Part shown: one piece after another, positions 30,581-39,073 of the stretch
Layout: each line of letters begins with the position of its first letter
Position numbering within the stretch: position 1 is the first letter of the stretch
NCBI GenBank assembly: GCA_050743075.1
Contig: JBOGDS010000022.1
Span: 1-51,377, forward strand
Origin: JBOGDS01 sp050743075
Lineage (GTDB): Bacteria > Actinomycetota > Actinomycetes > Jiangellales > Jiangellaceae
DNA length: 51,377 bases
Reading direction: 5' to 3'
The notes under the pieces: generated by a model
The model's input: only the letters and a program-made list of their open reading frames with translations
Databases searched by the model: none
What the model was told of the DNA's origin: nothing
Position numbers and translations under genes: made by a program

Positions 30581-31180
30581 ATGGAGCAGTTCACCGTCCA
30601 CACCGGGACCGCGCTGCCCTTGCGGCGCAGCAACGTCGACACCGACCAGATCATCCCGGCCGAGTACCTGAAGCGCGTGACCCGTACCGGGTACGACGAC
30701 GGCTTGTTCGCGGCCTGGCGCAAGGATCCGGCGTTCGTTCTCGACCGTCCCGAGTACGCCGGCGCGTCGATACTCGTCACCGGCCCTGACTTCGGCATCG
30801 GCTCCTCCCGCGAGCACGCGGTGTGGGCGCTTCAGGACTTCGGGTTCACGGCGGTGCTCTCGCCCACGTTCGCGGACATCTTCCGTGGCAACGCCGGGAA
30901 GTCGGGCCTGCTCACCGCACAGGTTGACGATGACGTCGTCGAACGACTCTGGGCGATCGTCGAGGCCGATCCGCAGGCGCAGGTGACCGTCGACCTCGTG
31001 TCACGCGAGGTCCGCGCCGGCGATCTCGCCGCCGCGTTCGGGGTGGACGACTACACCCGGTGGCGGTTGCTGGAAGGTCTCGACGACATCGGGTTGACGT
31101 TGCGGCACATAGAGAAAGTCGAGCGGCACGAGGCCGCCCGCCCCACGCACCTCCCTCGCACGCTCTCCTCCTCCCCATGA
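30581..31180 (+). CDS. leuD: 3-isopropylmalate dehydratase small subunit
   Basis: 199 aa. LPLRRSNVDTDQIIPAEYLKR and GPDFGIGSSREHAVWALQDFGF are the substrate-recognition swivelling-domain motifs. It completes the isomerase with LeuC. Its last codons run into a palindromic element: the TGA stop (31178-31180) lies inside the element's left arm, so the C-terminal end (after about residue 190) may have been set by insertion of the repeat. Confidence 0.97.
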   Translation: MEQFTVHTGTALPLRRSNVDTDQIIPAEYLKRVTRTGYDDGLFAAWRKDPAFVLDRPEYAGASILVTGPDFGIGSSREHAVWALQDFGFTAVLSPTFADIFRGNAGKSGLLTAQVDDDVVERLWAIVEADPQAQVTVDLVSREVRAGDLAAAFGVDDYTRWRLLEGLDDIGLTLRHIEKVERHEAARPTHLPRTLSSSP

Positions 31181-31229
31181 TCATGTCGACTACGTCCCCC
31201 ATGTGCTGTGTGTAATCGACATGATCATG
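31176..31229. repeat. Intergenic TGATC palindromic element, copy B
   Basis: CATGATCATGTCGA (31176-31189) pairs perfectly, 14 bp, with 31216-31229 around a 26-nt loop. The leuD stop codon is within the left arm. It shares CATGATCATG with copies A (right arm) and C. Confidence 0.75.
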
Positions 31230-31353
31230 AGAGGGAGCGTCGGACGACACGCCCCCGCCCGGAATTGCGTTTGTCGTTGTGTCGCCGGGAGAACCTCCCT
31301 AGCGTGCACGTTAATTCGGGTGTTACCCGCCGTCCGCATTCTTGGGGGATGCA

Positions 31354-32013
31354 GTGAACAAGACGCAGCTCATCGATGAGCTCGCTGGGCGATTCGGCGG
31401 CAACCGCAAGGTGGCCGCTCATGCTCTCGACTCCGTGGTCGACGTCATCAGCCGGTCGGTGTCGGCTGGCGAGAAGGTCGTCATCACGGGGTTCGGCGCG
31501 TTCGAGCGTACGGTCCGCAAGGCGGGCACCGCGCGCAACCCGCGGACTGGCGCCGCGGTGAAGACGCGCAAGAAATTCGTGGCGAAGTTCAGGCCGGGCA
31601 ACGATCTCAAGGAGGTCGTCAGCGGTGCCCGCAAGACCCGCAGGCGCGTGACGACATCGCTGTCGGTCGTACCCGCGGCCGCCGCGTCGGCTGCGGAGTC
31701 TGCGACCCGGGCCGCGGCTACCGGTCTGCGTGCGGCCGCGGGTGCGGCTCGCACGGCGTCCGGCGGCAGTCCCGCGACGGCGGCCGCCGCTCGCAAGACT
31801 GCGGCGAAGAAGACCACCGTGTCCACCCGCAAGGCGGCCGCGAAGAAGACCACCGCGGCGAAGAAGGCAGCGGCCAAGAAGACGACGGGTGCGAAGAAGG
31901 CGGCCGCGAAGAAGACCACCGCGACGAAGAAGGCGGCCGCCAAGAAGACCACCGCAGCGCGCAAGACAGCCGCAAAGAAGGCTCCGGCCAAGAAGACCAC
32001 CACGCGCCGGTAG
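31354..32013 (+). CDS. hup: HU-family nucleoid protein with Lys/Ala-rich tail
   Basis: 219 aa. Residues 1-90 are a standard HU (NKTQLIDELAGRFGGNRKVA; ITGFGAFERTVRKAGTARNP). The remaining ~125 residues are a basic, low-complexity tail resembling histone H1, ending in about five 11-residue repeats of the type AAKKTTxxKKA. This two-domain form (HupS/HupB type) is typical of actinobacteria and compacts DNA. GTG 31354 is the HU start, with GGGGGA upstream; the extra codons from 31342 are ignored. 33-bp DNA repeats (31831-31995) could vary in number. Confidence 0.95.
   Translation: MNKTQLIDELAGRFGGNRKVAAHALDSVVDVISRSVSAGEKVVITGFGAFERTVRKAGTARNPRTGAAVKTRKKFVAKFRPGNDLKEVVSGARKTRRRVTTSLSVVPAAAASAAESATRAAATGLRAAAGAARTASGGSPATAAAARKTAAKKTTVSTRKAAAKKTTAAKKAAAKKTTGAKKAAAKKTTATKKAAAKKTTAARKTAAKKAPAKKTTTRR
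31831..31995 (+). repeat. 33-bp tandem repeats encoding the HU tail
   Basis: About five units starting near 31831, 31864, 31897, 31930 and 31963, each encoding AAKKTTxxKKA-like residues, with near-identical cores GCCGCGAAGAAGACCACC. Such repeats can expand or contract by slippage. Confidence 0.7.
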
Positions 32014-32054
32014 ACCGAACTCCGACCGCGTGCAGGTGTCGCCTGCCCCGGCGA

Positions 32055-32288
32055 TCATTCCGCGAGAGTGACGAGCGTGAGGAAGCTGACCCTGCGGTCG
32101 GCGCCGTCACCCCCGGTGCGAATGCGGACCCGCTGGCCGACACGAGCAAGGCGCAGTCCGCCTGCGTCGAATGCGTCGGAGTCGTAGGGGAGCTCGGTCC
32201 CGTCGTCGAGCAGCACCGAGCCTGACCTCGTCGCTGGATCGTAGGAAGCCACCGTCGCCTGCACGGTGGCGAGAGTACCGGCCTTCAC
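32055..32288 (-). CDS. Small cold-shock-like (OB-fold) protein coupled to cofC
   Basis: 77 aa. GTG 32288 overlaps the cofC stop (GTGA). The sequence ATVASYDPATRSGSVLLDDG, ELPYDSDAFDAGGLRLARVGQRVRI resembles cold-shock/S1-like OB folds but lacks the classic RNP aromatics. It is a conserved-looking actinobacterial small protein; nucleic-acid binding is a guess. It is convergent with hup. Confidence 0.7.
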   Translation of the reverse strand: MKAGTLATVQATVASYDPATRSGSVLLDDGTELPYDSDAFDAGGLRLARVGQRVRIRTGGDGADRRVSFLTLVTLAE

Positions 32289-32926
32289 AGGCCGGCCGCG
32301 ACGGCTGTGGTGCGTGGACCGACACCCAGGCGCAACGCGTCCCACAGGTCGACGGGCGTATCGACGTCACGCCGCACCGAGGCGATCCCCGCCAGGTCGA
32401 GTTCAACCGCGCCGGCGGCCCGGTGAGCCGCCCGCGACCGTCCGCCGAAGCGTGGCGCGAACGCAGCTGGCGACGTCTGAGCGAAGAGAGTTGTGCCGAC
32501 GCCGGCGACGTCGGCGACGAACGCGGCCCGGTGCGACGACGCGGCCCGCAGTGCGGCCGAGAGTTCGTGCGGGCGCAAGGCGGGAACGTCGGCCGACAGG
32601 GCGGCGACAGGAGCGCCAGGACGGCGGCGCCGGGCAACCTCGGCGCCGTGCCGCAGGGCGGCATTGAGACCCGCGTCGGGGGCGTCGGCGACGACCACGG
32701 CGCCCTGCGTGATCGCCTCATCCGCGGCCTGCGGGTCGTCTGTCACGACGACGACCACGTCGACGTCCGGACAGGCGAGTGCGGCGGCGACCGTGTCGGC
32801 GGCGAAGGCCCGGGCGAGCGCGGGCCGGCTGGGACCGGCCAGGTCGGCAAGCCGAGTCTTCGCAATCTCGGGTCGCTTGACCGGCACGATCACCGACCAC
32901 GAAGGGGAAGGACTCATCGGGCTCAT
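32285..32926 (-). CDS. cofC: Phosphoenolpyruvate/2-phospholactate guanylyltransferase
   Basis: 213 aa, nucleotidyltransferase fold. SVIVPVKRPEIAKTRLADLAG is the GTP-binding N-terminus of the CofC/FbiD family; VVVVTDDP, DAGLNAALRHGAE, ALSADVPALRP and PAAFAPRFGGRSRAAHRAAG follow. It makes the PPG/LPPG precursor of coenzyme F420. ATG 32926 or ATG 32917 could be used. Divergent from plsC. Confidence 0.92.
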   Translation of the reverse strand: MSPMSPSPSWSVIVPVKRPEIAKTRLADLAGPSRPALARAFAADTVAAALACPDVDVVVVVTDDPQAADEAITQGAVVVADAPDAGLNAALRHGAEVARRRRPGAPVAALSADVPALRPHELSAALRAASSHRAAFVADVAGVGTTLFAQTSPAAFAPRFGGRSRAAHRAAGAVELDLAGIASVRRDVDTPVDLWDALRLGVGPRTTAVAAGL

Positions 32927-33016
32927 CGTCTCAGGCAGAGGGGCGGGGTCGACGTCAGGACATCTGGCGGGTCACACTGTCCCGGCCCATGGTGGCGAAC
33001 CGACGAGGAGGGATAC

Positions 33017-33781
33017 GTGGCGGGACCGAATCAACGACTCGGCTTCTGGTACCGCTTTGTGGCCGCTGTCATCCGGCCGATCCTCATGGCGACGACCAGG
33101 TGCGACTGGCGCGGCTCCGAACACCTTCCCGGCGTTGGCGTCGGAGTCGTCGTCACGCCCAACCACATCTCCCATGTCGACCCGCTCACGTTCGCCCACT
33201 TCCTGTGGGACAACGGCCGGGCGCCGCGGTATCTGGCCAAGGAAGCCGTGTTTCGCATCCCCGTCGTCGGAAGGATCATCGCTGCGTGCGGGCAGATTCC
33301 CGTCTACCGCGAGTCGCGCGACGCCGCGCAGGCGTTCCGGGACGCCGTCGCCGCCGTGAAGGCCGGCGAGTGTGTCGGCATCTACCCCGAGGGCACGATC
33401 ACCCGTGACCCCGGCCTGTGGCCGATGACGGGCAAGACCGGAGCCGCCCGGGTCGCGCTCGAGACCGGCTGCGCGGTGATCCCCGTCGCGCAGTGGGGGC
33501 CGCAGGACATCCTGGCCCCGTACTCGAAGCGGCTGCGGCTGTTGCCCCCCAAGACCGTGCACGTACTCGCCGGGCCGCCGGTGGACCTGGCCGACCTGCG
33601 GGGCCAGCCGATCTCGCCAGCGGTCCTCCGCGACGCCACCAACCGGATCCTCGACGCCATCACGGCGCAGCTCGGCGAGCTGCGTGGCGAGCTGGCTCCG
33701 GCGTCGCGGTTCGATCCGAACCAGACGGGCTTACCACACACGGGCAACCCGGGCGGATCCGAACCCGGAGAGAAGGAATGA
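33017..33781 (+). CDS. plsC: 1-acylglycerol-3-phosphate acyltransferase
   Basis: 254 aa. The acyltransferase HX4D motif is NHISHVD (about 46-52), with the glycerophosphate-binding IPVYRES and GIYPEGTITRD motifs and a VIPVAQWG segment. It is a membrane-associated step in phosphatidic acid synthesis. GTG 33017 follows GAGGAGGGA. The stop overlaps the gpsA ATG, so the two glycerolipid genes form one operon; GpsA supplies the glycerol-3-phosphate from which PlsC substrate is made. Confidence 0.92.
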   Translation: MAGPNQRLGFWYRFVAAVIRPILMATTRCDWRGSEHLPGVGVGVVVTPNHISHVDPLTFAHFLWDNGRAPRYLAKEAVFRIPVVGRIIAACGQIPVYRESRDAAQAFRDAVAAVKAGECVGIYPEGTITRDPGLWPMTGKTGAARVALETGCAVIPVAQWGPQDILAPYSKRLRLLPPKTVHVLAGPPVDLADLRGQPISPAVLRDATNRILDAITAQLGELRGELAPASRFDPNQTGLPHTGNPGGSEPGEKE

Positions 33782-34785
33782 CCCGGGCCGGGGTCTTCGG
33801 GACCGGATCCTGGGGTACCGCGTTCGCGTTGGTCCTGGCCGACGCCGGCACCGAGGTCACCATGTGGGGGCGCCGGCCAGAACTCTGCGAGACGATCAAT
33901 CGCACCCGGCGCAACTCTGACTACCTGCCCGACGTCGAGCTACCCGACGGCGTGTGCGCCACGCACGACCCGGCCGAGGCGGCGGGCGGCGCGGACCTGG
34001 TCGTGCTCGCCGTGCCGTCGCAGGCGCTGCGGGAGAACCTCACGGCCTGGCTGCCGGTGTTGCCTGCGGACGCCGTGCTCGTCAGTCTCATGAAGGGCAT
34101 CGAGCTCGGCACGGCCCAGCGGATGAGCGAGGTGATCGCCGAGGTCGCCCGCGTCTCGGACGATCGGGTGGCGGTGCTGTCCGGGCCCAACCTGGCCGGC
34201 GAGATCGCACAGCGCCAACCTGCCGCCAGCGTGGTCGCCTGCGTCGACGAGTCCGCAGCGCAGCGCATCCAGCGGGCCTGCCACTCCCCGTACTTCCGCC
34301 CATACACGAACACCGACGTCGTCGGTACCGAGCTCGGCGGGACGGTCAAGAACGTGATCGCACTCGCGGTCGGCATGGCCGAGGGGCTCGGCTTCGGCGA
34401 CAACACGCGAGCCAGCGTCATCACCCGCGGACTGGCCGAGACGGCGCGGCTGGGTGCCGCACTGGGCGCCGATCCGTACACGTTCTCCGGCCTGGCCGGC
34501 CTGGGCGACCTCGTGGCGACGTGCTCGTCGCCCTTGTCACGCAACCGGACGTTCGGCGAGATGTTGGGTCGCGGCCGTTCCGTGGCCCAGATCACCGGCG
34601 CGACCCGGCAGGTCGCCGAGGGCGTCAAGTCGTGCGAGTCCGTGCTCGATCTCGCTCGTCGGGTGGGCGTCGACATGCCGATCGTCGAGCACGTGACGCA
34701 TGTTGTGGAAGGGACGATGACGCCGATGGAGATGCTGCGACGCCTGATCTCGCGGACGGCCAAGCCGGAGCGTCACGGTCACTGA
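33778..34785 (+). CDS. gpsA: Glycerol-3-phosphate dehydrogenase [NAD(P)+]
   Basis: 335 aa. GVFGTGSWGTAFALVLADAG is the NAD(P) site (residues 5-24); LVVLAVPSQALRENL, LMKGIELGTAQRMSEV, VLSGPNLAGEIA, the catalytic lysine in GGTVKNVIALAVGMAEGL, and FSGLAGLGDLVATCSSPLSRNR are all family motifs. It starts at ATG 33778 overlapping plsC. Confidence 0.97.
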   Translation: MTRAGVFGTGSWGTAFALVLADAGTEVTMWGRRPELCETINRTRRNSDYLPDVELPDGVCATHDPAEAAGGADLVVLAVPSQALRENLTAWLPVLPADAVLVSLMKGIELGTAQRMSEVIAEVARVSDDRVAVLSGPNLAGEIAQRQPAASVVACVDESAAQRIQRACHSPYFRPYTNTDVVGTELGGTVKNVIALAVGMAEGLGFGDNTRASVITRGLAETARLGAALGADPYTFSGLAGLGDLVATCSSPLSRNRTFGEMLGRGRSVAQITGATRQVAEGVKSCESVLDLARRVGVDMPIVEHVTHVVEGTMTPMEMLRRLISRTAKPERHGH

Positions 34786-34830
34786 TCCCTTGTCGTCCGG
34801 GGCGGCAGCACGTTGCGGCCGGCTCCGTTC

Positions 34831-35949
34831 CTATGCGCCGGACAGCGCATGCTGGAGGTCGAGCCAGAGGTCGTCGACGTCTTCGATGCCGACGGAGAGT
34901 CGGATCAGGGCCTCGGGGACAGTCGGGCTCTCCTCCGGCCACCGGCGGCGACGTTCGAGCGTGGACTCGACACCGCCGAGACTCGTCGCGGATACCCACA
35001 GGGACGTGGACGCGCAGATCCGGTCGGCTGCGGCCGCGCCGCCACGCGGCTCGAGGGCAAGCATCGCGCCGTAGCCTCGCATCTGGGCCGCCGCTCTGAC
35101 GTGTCCGGGGTCGGCCGGCAGTCCTGGGTAACGGACGCGTTCGACAGCCGGATGGGCGGCGAGCCGCCGGGCGAGTACGCCGGCGTTGTGCTCAGCACGC
35201 TCCATGCGTAGATGGAGCGTCCGGATCCCGCGTAGGGCGATCCACGCCTCCACCGGCCCAGGAATAGCGCCGCACAACGTCCGGTGGTCGATCGCCGCCT
35301 CGTGGATGTCGTCATCGCGAGTCACGAGGGCACCCAGGACGACGTCGGAGTGGCCGGCGAGATACTTCGTCACGCTGTGCACGACGACGTCGGCGCCGAG
35401 GTCGAGCGGCCGCTGGTCGAGTGGCGTCGCCAGCGTGTTGTCGGCACAGCTGCGGACGCCGTGGTCCGTAGCCGCACCGAACAGCGCGGGTAGGTCGGCG
35501 ATCTCGAGCATCGGGTTGGTGGGCGACTCGACCCACAGCAGTGTCGCGCCGTCCAGCGCCGCCACCGTCTGGCCGGTGTCGGCGACGTCGACCAGCCGCA
35601 CCTCGAACCCGCGACGGGCGCGGAGCCGTTCCAGCAAACCCAGCGTGCCGCTGTACGAGTGCCGAGGTGCGACCACCACGGCGCCGTCGGGAACCGGCTC
35701 CAGCACGGCCGACACCGCGCCCATCCCCGAGGCGAACGCCACCGCACGACCCCCTTCCAGCGCGCCGACTACGTCCTCCAACGCCGTCCACGTCGGGTTT
35801 GCGAATCGGGCGTAGGCAACAGGCCCACCTTCGGCGTACGTCGACGCGAGCACCGGAGGCACCGACAGCGGGGCACCCGGTGCACGGTCAGGTCGGCCGG
35901 AATGGACGGCGATCGTCGCTGCCGCGAGACCGCGTTGGTCGTAGGTCAT
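34831..35949 (-). CDS. Cystathionine gamma-synthase/lyase-type PLP enzyme
   Basis: 372 aa. VHSGRPDRAPGAPLSVPPV, YARFANPTWTALEDVVGALEGG, FASGMGAVSAVL, ESPTNPMLEI, CADNTLATP and the PLP lysine in VVHSVTKYLAGHSD define the Cys/Met metabolism family. Synthase, beta- or gamma-lyase cannot be told apart here. ATG 35949 lies 7 nt after GACAAT (plus 35957-35962), so it is probably leaderless. Divergent from ddl with only 39 bp between start codons; no Met/Cys genes are adjacent. Confidence 0.88.
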   Translation of the reverse strand: MTYDQRGLAAATIAVHSGRPDRAPGAPLSVPPVLASTYAEGGPVAYARFANPTWTALEDVVGALEGGRAVAFASGMGAVSAVLEPVPDGAVVVAPRHSYSGTLGLLERLRARRGFEVRLVDVADTGQTVAALDGATLLWVESPTNPMLEIADLPALFGAATDHGVRSCADNTLATPLDQRPLDLGADVVVHSVTKYLAGHSDVVLGALVTRDDDIHEAAIDHRTLCGAIPGPVEAWIALRGIRTLHLRMERAEHNAGVLARRLAAHPAVERVRYPGLPADPGHVRAAAQMRGYGAMLALEPRGGAAAADRICASTSLWVSATSLGGVESTLERRRRWPEESPTVPEALIRLSVGIEDVDDLWLDLQHALSGA

Positions 35950-35988
35950 GACGTCGATTGTCCAGCCCGGGCGGGTAGGGTCGCCCCG
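35950..35988. promoter_or_regulatory. Overlapping divergent leaderless promoters
   Basis: In this 39-bp gap, GACAAT on the minus strand (35962-35957) is 7 nt before the PLP-enzyme ATG, and TAGGGT on the plus strand (35976-35981) is 7 nt before the ddl GTG. The two -10 boxes are 13 bp apart, so the polymerase footprints overlap and each -35 falls in or near the other gene's start. Confidence 0.5.
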
Positions 35989-37110
35989 GTGAGCGAGCCC
36001 CAGCCTCGCCGTGTCCGGGTGGCCGTGGTCTTCGGCGGCCGTAGTTCGGAGCACGCGATCTCGTGCGTCACCGCCAGCAGCGTCCTGCAGGCGATCGACC
36101 GGGATCGGTACGATGTGGTGCCCGTCGGCATCACCCCGAAAGGGCGGTGGGTCCTCGGGCCCGCGGAGCCCGGGCTGCTGGCTATCACCGAGGGGCGGCT
36201 GCCGGAGGTCGCCGACGAGGGCGGGACATTGGTCCTGCCGACGACGCCCGGCGCGGTTGAGCTCGCGGTGAGCGAGCCCGGAGCTGTGCCGCGTGCCATC
36301 GGCGAAGTCGACGTCGTGCTTCCGCTGCTGCATGGGGCCCACGGCGAGGACGGGACGTTGCAGGGCCTGCTGGAGCTGGCCGGCGTGCCTTACGTCGGGT
36401 CCGGCGTGCTGGCGTCCGCGGTCGGCATGGACAAGCACTACATGAAGCTCGTGCTGGCCGCGAGCGGCCTCCCCGTCTGCCGGCACGTGCTGGTTGACCC
36501 CGGACCGTGGGAGCCGCAACGCGAGCGCGTGGAGGCGGAGGTCGCGGCCCTGGGCTGGCCGGTCTTCGTGAAGCCCTCCCGGGCGGGCTCCAGCGTGGGC
36601 ATCACCAAGGTCTACGGCCCCGGCGGGCTGGCCGCGGCCGTGCTCGACGCACGCCGGCATGACCCGAAGGTGATCGTCGAGGAGGCGGTCGCCGGTCGCG
36701 AGGTCGAGTGCGGCGTGCTCGAAGGGCCCGAAGGAGCACAGCCCGACACCAGCGTGGTCGGCGAGGTGCGGGTCGACGAGACCCACGAGTTCTATGACTT
36801 CGACGCCAAGTACCTCGATGAGGACCACGTCGCGCTGGACGTACCGGCCGATCTGCCCGCCGAGACCGCCACCCAGGTCCGAGACATGGCAGCCAGCGCG
36901 TTCCGGGCGCTTTCCTGCGAGGGCCTCGCGCGGGTCGACTTCTTCCTGCGGTCCGACGGCACGTTACTGCTCAACGAGGTCAACACGATGCCCGGCTTCA
37001 CGCCGACGTCGATGTTCCCCATGCTCTGGGCGGCGACCGGCCTCGACTACCCGGCGCTCGTCGACCGCCTTCTGACGACGGCGCTCTCCCGCCCTACCGG
37101 CCTGCGCTGA
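35989..37110 (+). CDS. ddl: D-alanine--D-alanine ligase
   Basis: 373 aa, ATP-grasp enzyme making D-Ala-D-Ala for peptidoglycan. VAVVFGGRSSEHAISCVTA at the N-terminus, LHGAHGEDGTLQGLLELAGVPYVG, VGMDKHYMKLVL, FVKPSRAGSSVGITKV (ATP loop), and FFLRSDGTLLLNEVNTMPGFTPTSMFP at the end. The serine in the HGEDG region and the EVNTMPG metal site are normal. GTG 35989 is chosen on the leaderless promoter and the family start. Confidence 0.97.
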   Translation: MSEPQPRRVRVAVVFGGRSSEHAISCVTASSVLQAIDRDRYDVVPVGITPKGRWVLGPAEPGLLAITEGRLPEVADEGGTLVLPTTPGAVELAVSEPGAVPRAIGEVDVVLPLLHGAHGEDGTLQGLLELAGVPYVGSGVLASAVGMDKHYMKLVLAASGLPVCRHVLVDPGPWEPQRERVEAEVAALGWPVFVKPSRAGSSVGITKVYGPGGLAAAVLDARRHDPKVIVEEAVAGREVECGVLEGPEGAQPDTSVVGEVRVDETHEFYDFDAKYLDEDHVALDVPADLPAETATQVRDMAASAFRALSCEGLARVDFFLRSDGTLLLNEVNTMPGFTPTSMFPMLWAATGLDYPALVDRLLTTALSRPTGLR

Positions 37111-37173
37111 CCTGCGTCCACACACCTGCGACCTATCAGGCCTGACAAGTCGCCGACCAGGGCGGTCGAGCTG

Positions 37174-37653
37174 TTACGGAAACGATCGCTCGGTGAGGTG
37201 CATCGTGATCGCGGCAGCCAGATCGGCGAGGACCTCGGCCTCGGGGGCGTAGTCGTCGGGAACGGCGACCTCGACGTGGGGGTCGCGGTCCGCGACGGTG
37301 AAGAACGCGCCGCCGGCACCGCGGACGGGCAGCCAGCCGACGCCGTCGACGTCGAGCAGCTGCGCATCCGGCCGATACTCAGCAGGCAGCGGGACGCCGC
37401 ATCGCAGCACGATCGGCGGTGCGCCCCAGACCGCGACGCCTGCCGGCTCGTCCGCGACGTCGCGCCGGACGGCGTCGGACACGAGGTCTGGCAACTCTTC
37501 CAAGAGTGCCGAGCAGATCTCCTCGGTCCCGGGCTCGAGGTCGTGGGACGCTACGTCGACGGAGCCCAGGCCGCAGCTTGCGCACCCGAAGCCGACGCCG
37601 ATCACCGACGCCAGGAGTCCCCGAGTGGTGGTCAGATGTGGACGACGGGGCAC
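37174..37653 (-). CDS. DUF3515 family protein, probable membrane or lipoprotein
   Basis: 159 aa. An N-terminal hydrophobic stretch (GLLASVIGVGFGCASCG, about 12-28) could be a signal with a lipobox-like cysteine, though the -3 position is not ideal. The body (EICSALLEELPDLV, VWGAPPIVLRCGVPLPAEY, GGAFFTVADRDPHVEVAVPD) matches the actinobacterial DUF3515 family of unknown function. GTG 37653 lies inside the upstream RAM-domain gene (22-bp overlap). Confidence 0.8.
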   Translation of the reverse strand: MPRRPHLTTTRGLLASVIGVGFGCASCGLGSVDVASHDLEPGTEEICSALLEELPDLVSDAVRRDVADEPAGVAVWGAPPIVLRCGVPLPAEYRPDAQLLDVDGVGWLPVRGAGGAFFTVADRDPHVEVAVPDDYAPEAEVLADLAAAITMHLTERSFP

Positions 37654-37868
37654 GTCAGCGTACGAGTGATGCCCTCGACCCCCTGGACCTTGGCGACCAC
37701 GAGCTTGCCGAGCTCGTCGACGTTGCGGGACTCCGCGCGGACGATGACGTCATACGGACCGGTGACGTCCTCCGCGAGTGTCACGCCCTCGAGTTCAGCG
37801 ATCTCGCGCGCCACGTCGGCAGCCTTGCCGACCTCGGTCTGGATGAGGATGTAGGCCTGGACCACCAC
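37632..37868 (-). CDS. Lrp/AsnC ligand-binding (RAM) domain protein
   Basis: 78 aa. A stand-alone RAM/SAM domain: VVQAYILIQTEVGKAADVAR, LAEDVTGPYDVIVRAES, VAKVQGVEGITRTLTCPVV. No HTH is present, so it cannot bind DNA alone; such proteins may sense amino acids or partner with full Lrp proteins. It is first in a two-gene minus operon with DUF3515, divergent from thiL. Confidence 0.9.
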   Translation of the reverse strand: MVVQAYILIQTEVGKAADVAREIAELEGVTLAEDVTGPYDVIVRAESRNVDELGKLVVAKVQGVEGITRTLTCPVVHI

Positions 37869-37939
37869 GGGCGTCCTCCAAGCTCCTGGGCCAAGATATC
37901 GGCAAACCTACCGCCTGGCTGGATCACCGAGGGAGACTC

Positions 37940-38884
37940 ATGTCCGAGAAGGTCGCCGACCTGGGTGAGTTCGGGCTGATCTCCGCGATCACGGCGCGGA
38001 TGCCGCAGGGTCGCGGGGTGCTGATCGGGCCCGGCGACGACGCCGCCGTCGTGTCCGCGCCGGACTCGCGGGTGGTCGTTTCCACGGACCTGTTGATCGA
38101 GAACCGGCATTTCCGGCGGGACTGGTCGTCGCCGCAGGACGTCGGGTGCAAGGCGGCGGCCCATAACCTCTCCGACGTCGCCGCGATGGGCGCGAGTCCG
38201 ACGGCGCTGCTGGTCGGTCTCGGTGCTCCGCCGGATCTTCCGGCCGAGTGGGTGCTCGGTCTGGCCGACGGCCTAGGGGAGGAGTGCGAGCCGCTGGGCG
38301 TGTCCGTCGTCGGGGGCGACGTCGTGCGCTCGGACGTCGTGGTGATTGCCGTGACCGCCCTGGGCGACCTCGGCGGCCGCGCGCCGGTCACGCGGGCCGG
38401 CGCCGCGCCGGGCCAGATCGTAGCGGTGTGCGGGCGGCTGGGCTGGGCGGAGGCTGGCTTCCGGGTTCTCTCGCGGGGGTTCCGCTCACCCCGGGTGCTG
38501 GTCGAGGCCCACCGGCGGCCGCAGGTGCCGTACGACGCCGGCCGGGAGGCCGCGCTGCTCGGCGCGACGTCGATGTGTGACGTGAGCGACGGGCTGCTCG
38601 CCGACCTCGGGCACGTCGCGGCCGCCAGTGGCGTGGCCATCGACCTGGACCCGGCAGCCTTCGACGTGCCCGACCCGATCCGTGATGCGGCTGCCGCGCT
38701 CGGGGCGGAACCGCTGGACTGGATCCTGACCGGCGGCGACGACAACGCGTTCGTCGCGACCTTCCCGCCGGATGTGACGCTCCCCGAGCGCTGGTTCATC
38801 GTCGGGCGGGCGGCGCCGGGGGAGGGCGTCGCGGTGAACGGTGTCCGCTACGAGGGGGACGGCGGGCACGCCCACTTCACGTGA
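37940..38884 (+). CDS. thiL: Thiamine-monophosphate kinase
   Basis: 314 aa, PurM/ThiL fold. IGPGDDAAVV, VVSTDLLIENRHF, AAHNLSDVAAMGASPTALLVGLG, VVGGDVVRSD and SMCDVSDGLLADLGHVAAASG are the ATP- and substrate-binding motifs. It makes thiamine diphosphate, the IlvB cofactor. ATG 37940 follows GAGGGA. Confidence 0.96.
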   Translation: MSEKVADLGEFGLISAITARMPQGRGVLIGPGDDAAVVSAPDSRVVVSTDLLIENRHFRRDWSSPQDVGCKAAAHNLSDVAAMGASPTALLVGLGAPPDLPAEWVLGLADGLGEECEPLGVSVVGGDVVRSDVVVIAVTALGDLGGRAPVTRAGAAPGQIVAVCGRLGWAEAGFRVLSRGFRSPRVLVEAHRRPQVPYDAGREAALLGATSMCDVSDGLLADLGHVAAASGVAIDLDPAAFDVPDPIRDAAAALGAEPLDWILTGGDDNAFVATFPPDVTLPERWFIVGRAAPGEGVAVNGVRYEGDGGHAHFT

Positions 38885-38921
38885 CGGCGGCGCCGCCCGG
38901 CCGCCGTGGTGAGGGAGACCG

Positions 38922-39056
38922 TCATGAGTCCCAGCCTGCGTTGCAGGATCGACTGGCGCTGCACTGCGCCGTTGGTGCCCGGGGGCCCGCGACGGCCAGG
39001 CCGAGCGTCAGCGGCCAGAGCACCAGTCCGGCCACCCACCACGCCTGGCTGGCCAC
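38922..39056 (-). CDS. Possible small membrane protein downstream of rpmB, 44 aa
   Basis: GTG 39056, 17 nt after the rpmB stop, opens a frame whose start ASQAWWVAGLVLWPLTLGLA is a plausible transmembrane helix, followed by a short basic tail ending at 38922. No ribosome site and no recognised family, so it may be chance. The rest of 38885-39073 shows nothing else. Confidence 0.25.
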   Translation of the reverse strand: MASQAWWVAGLVLWPLTLGLAVAGPRAPTAQCSASRSCNAGWDS

Positions 39057-39073
39057 GGCGTCTGTGGGCGGGA

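Noticed and set aside
34831..36828. 665-codon version of the PLP enzyme
   Set aside because: The extra N-terminal 293 codons are the antisense of ddl; the true ATG is at 35949.
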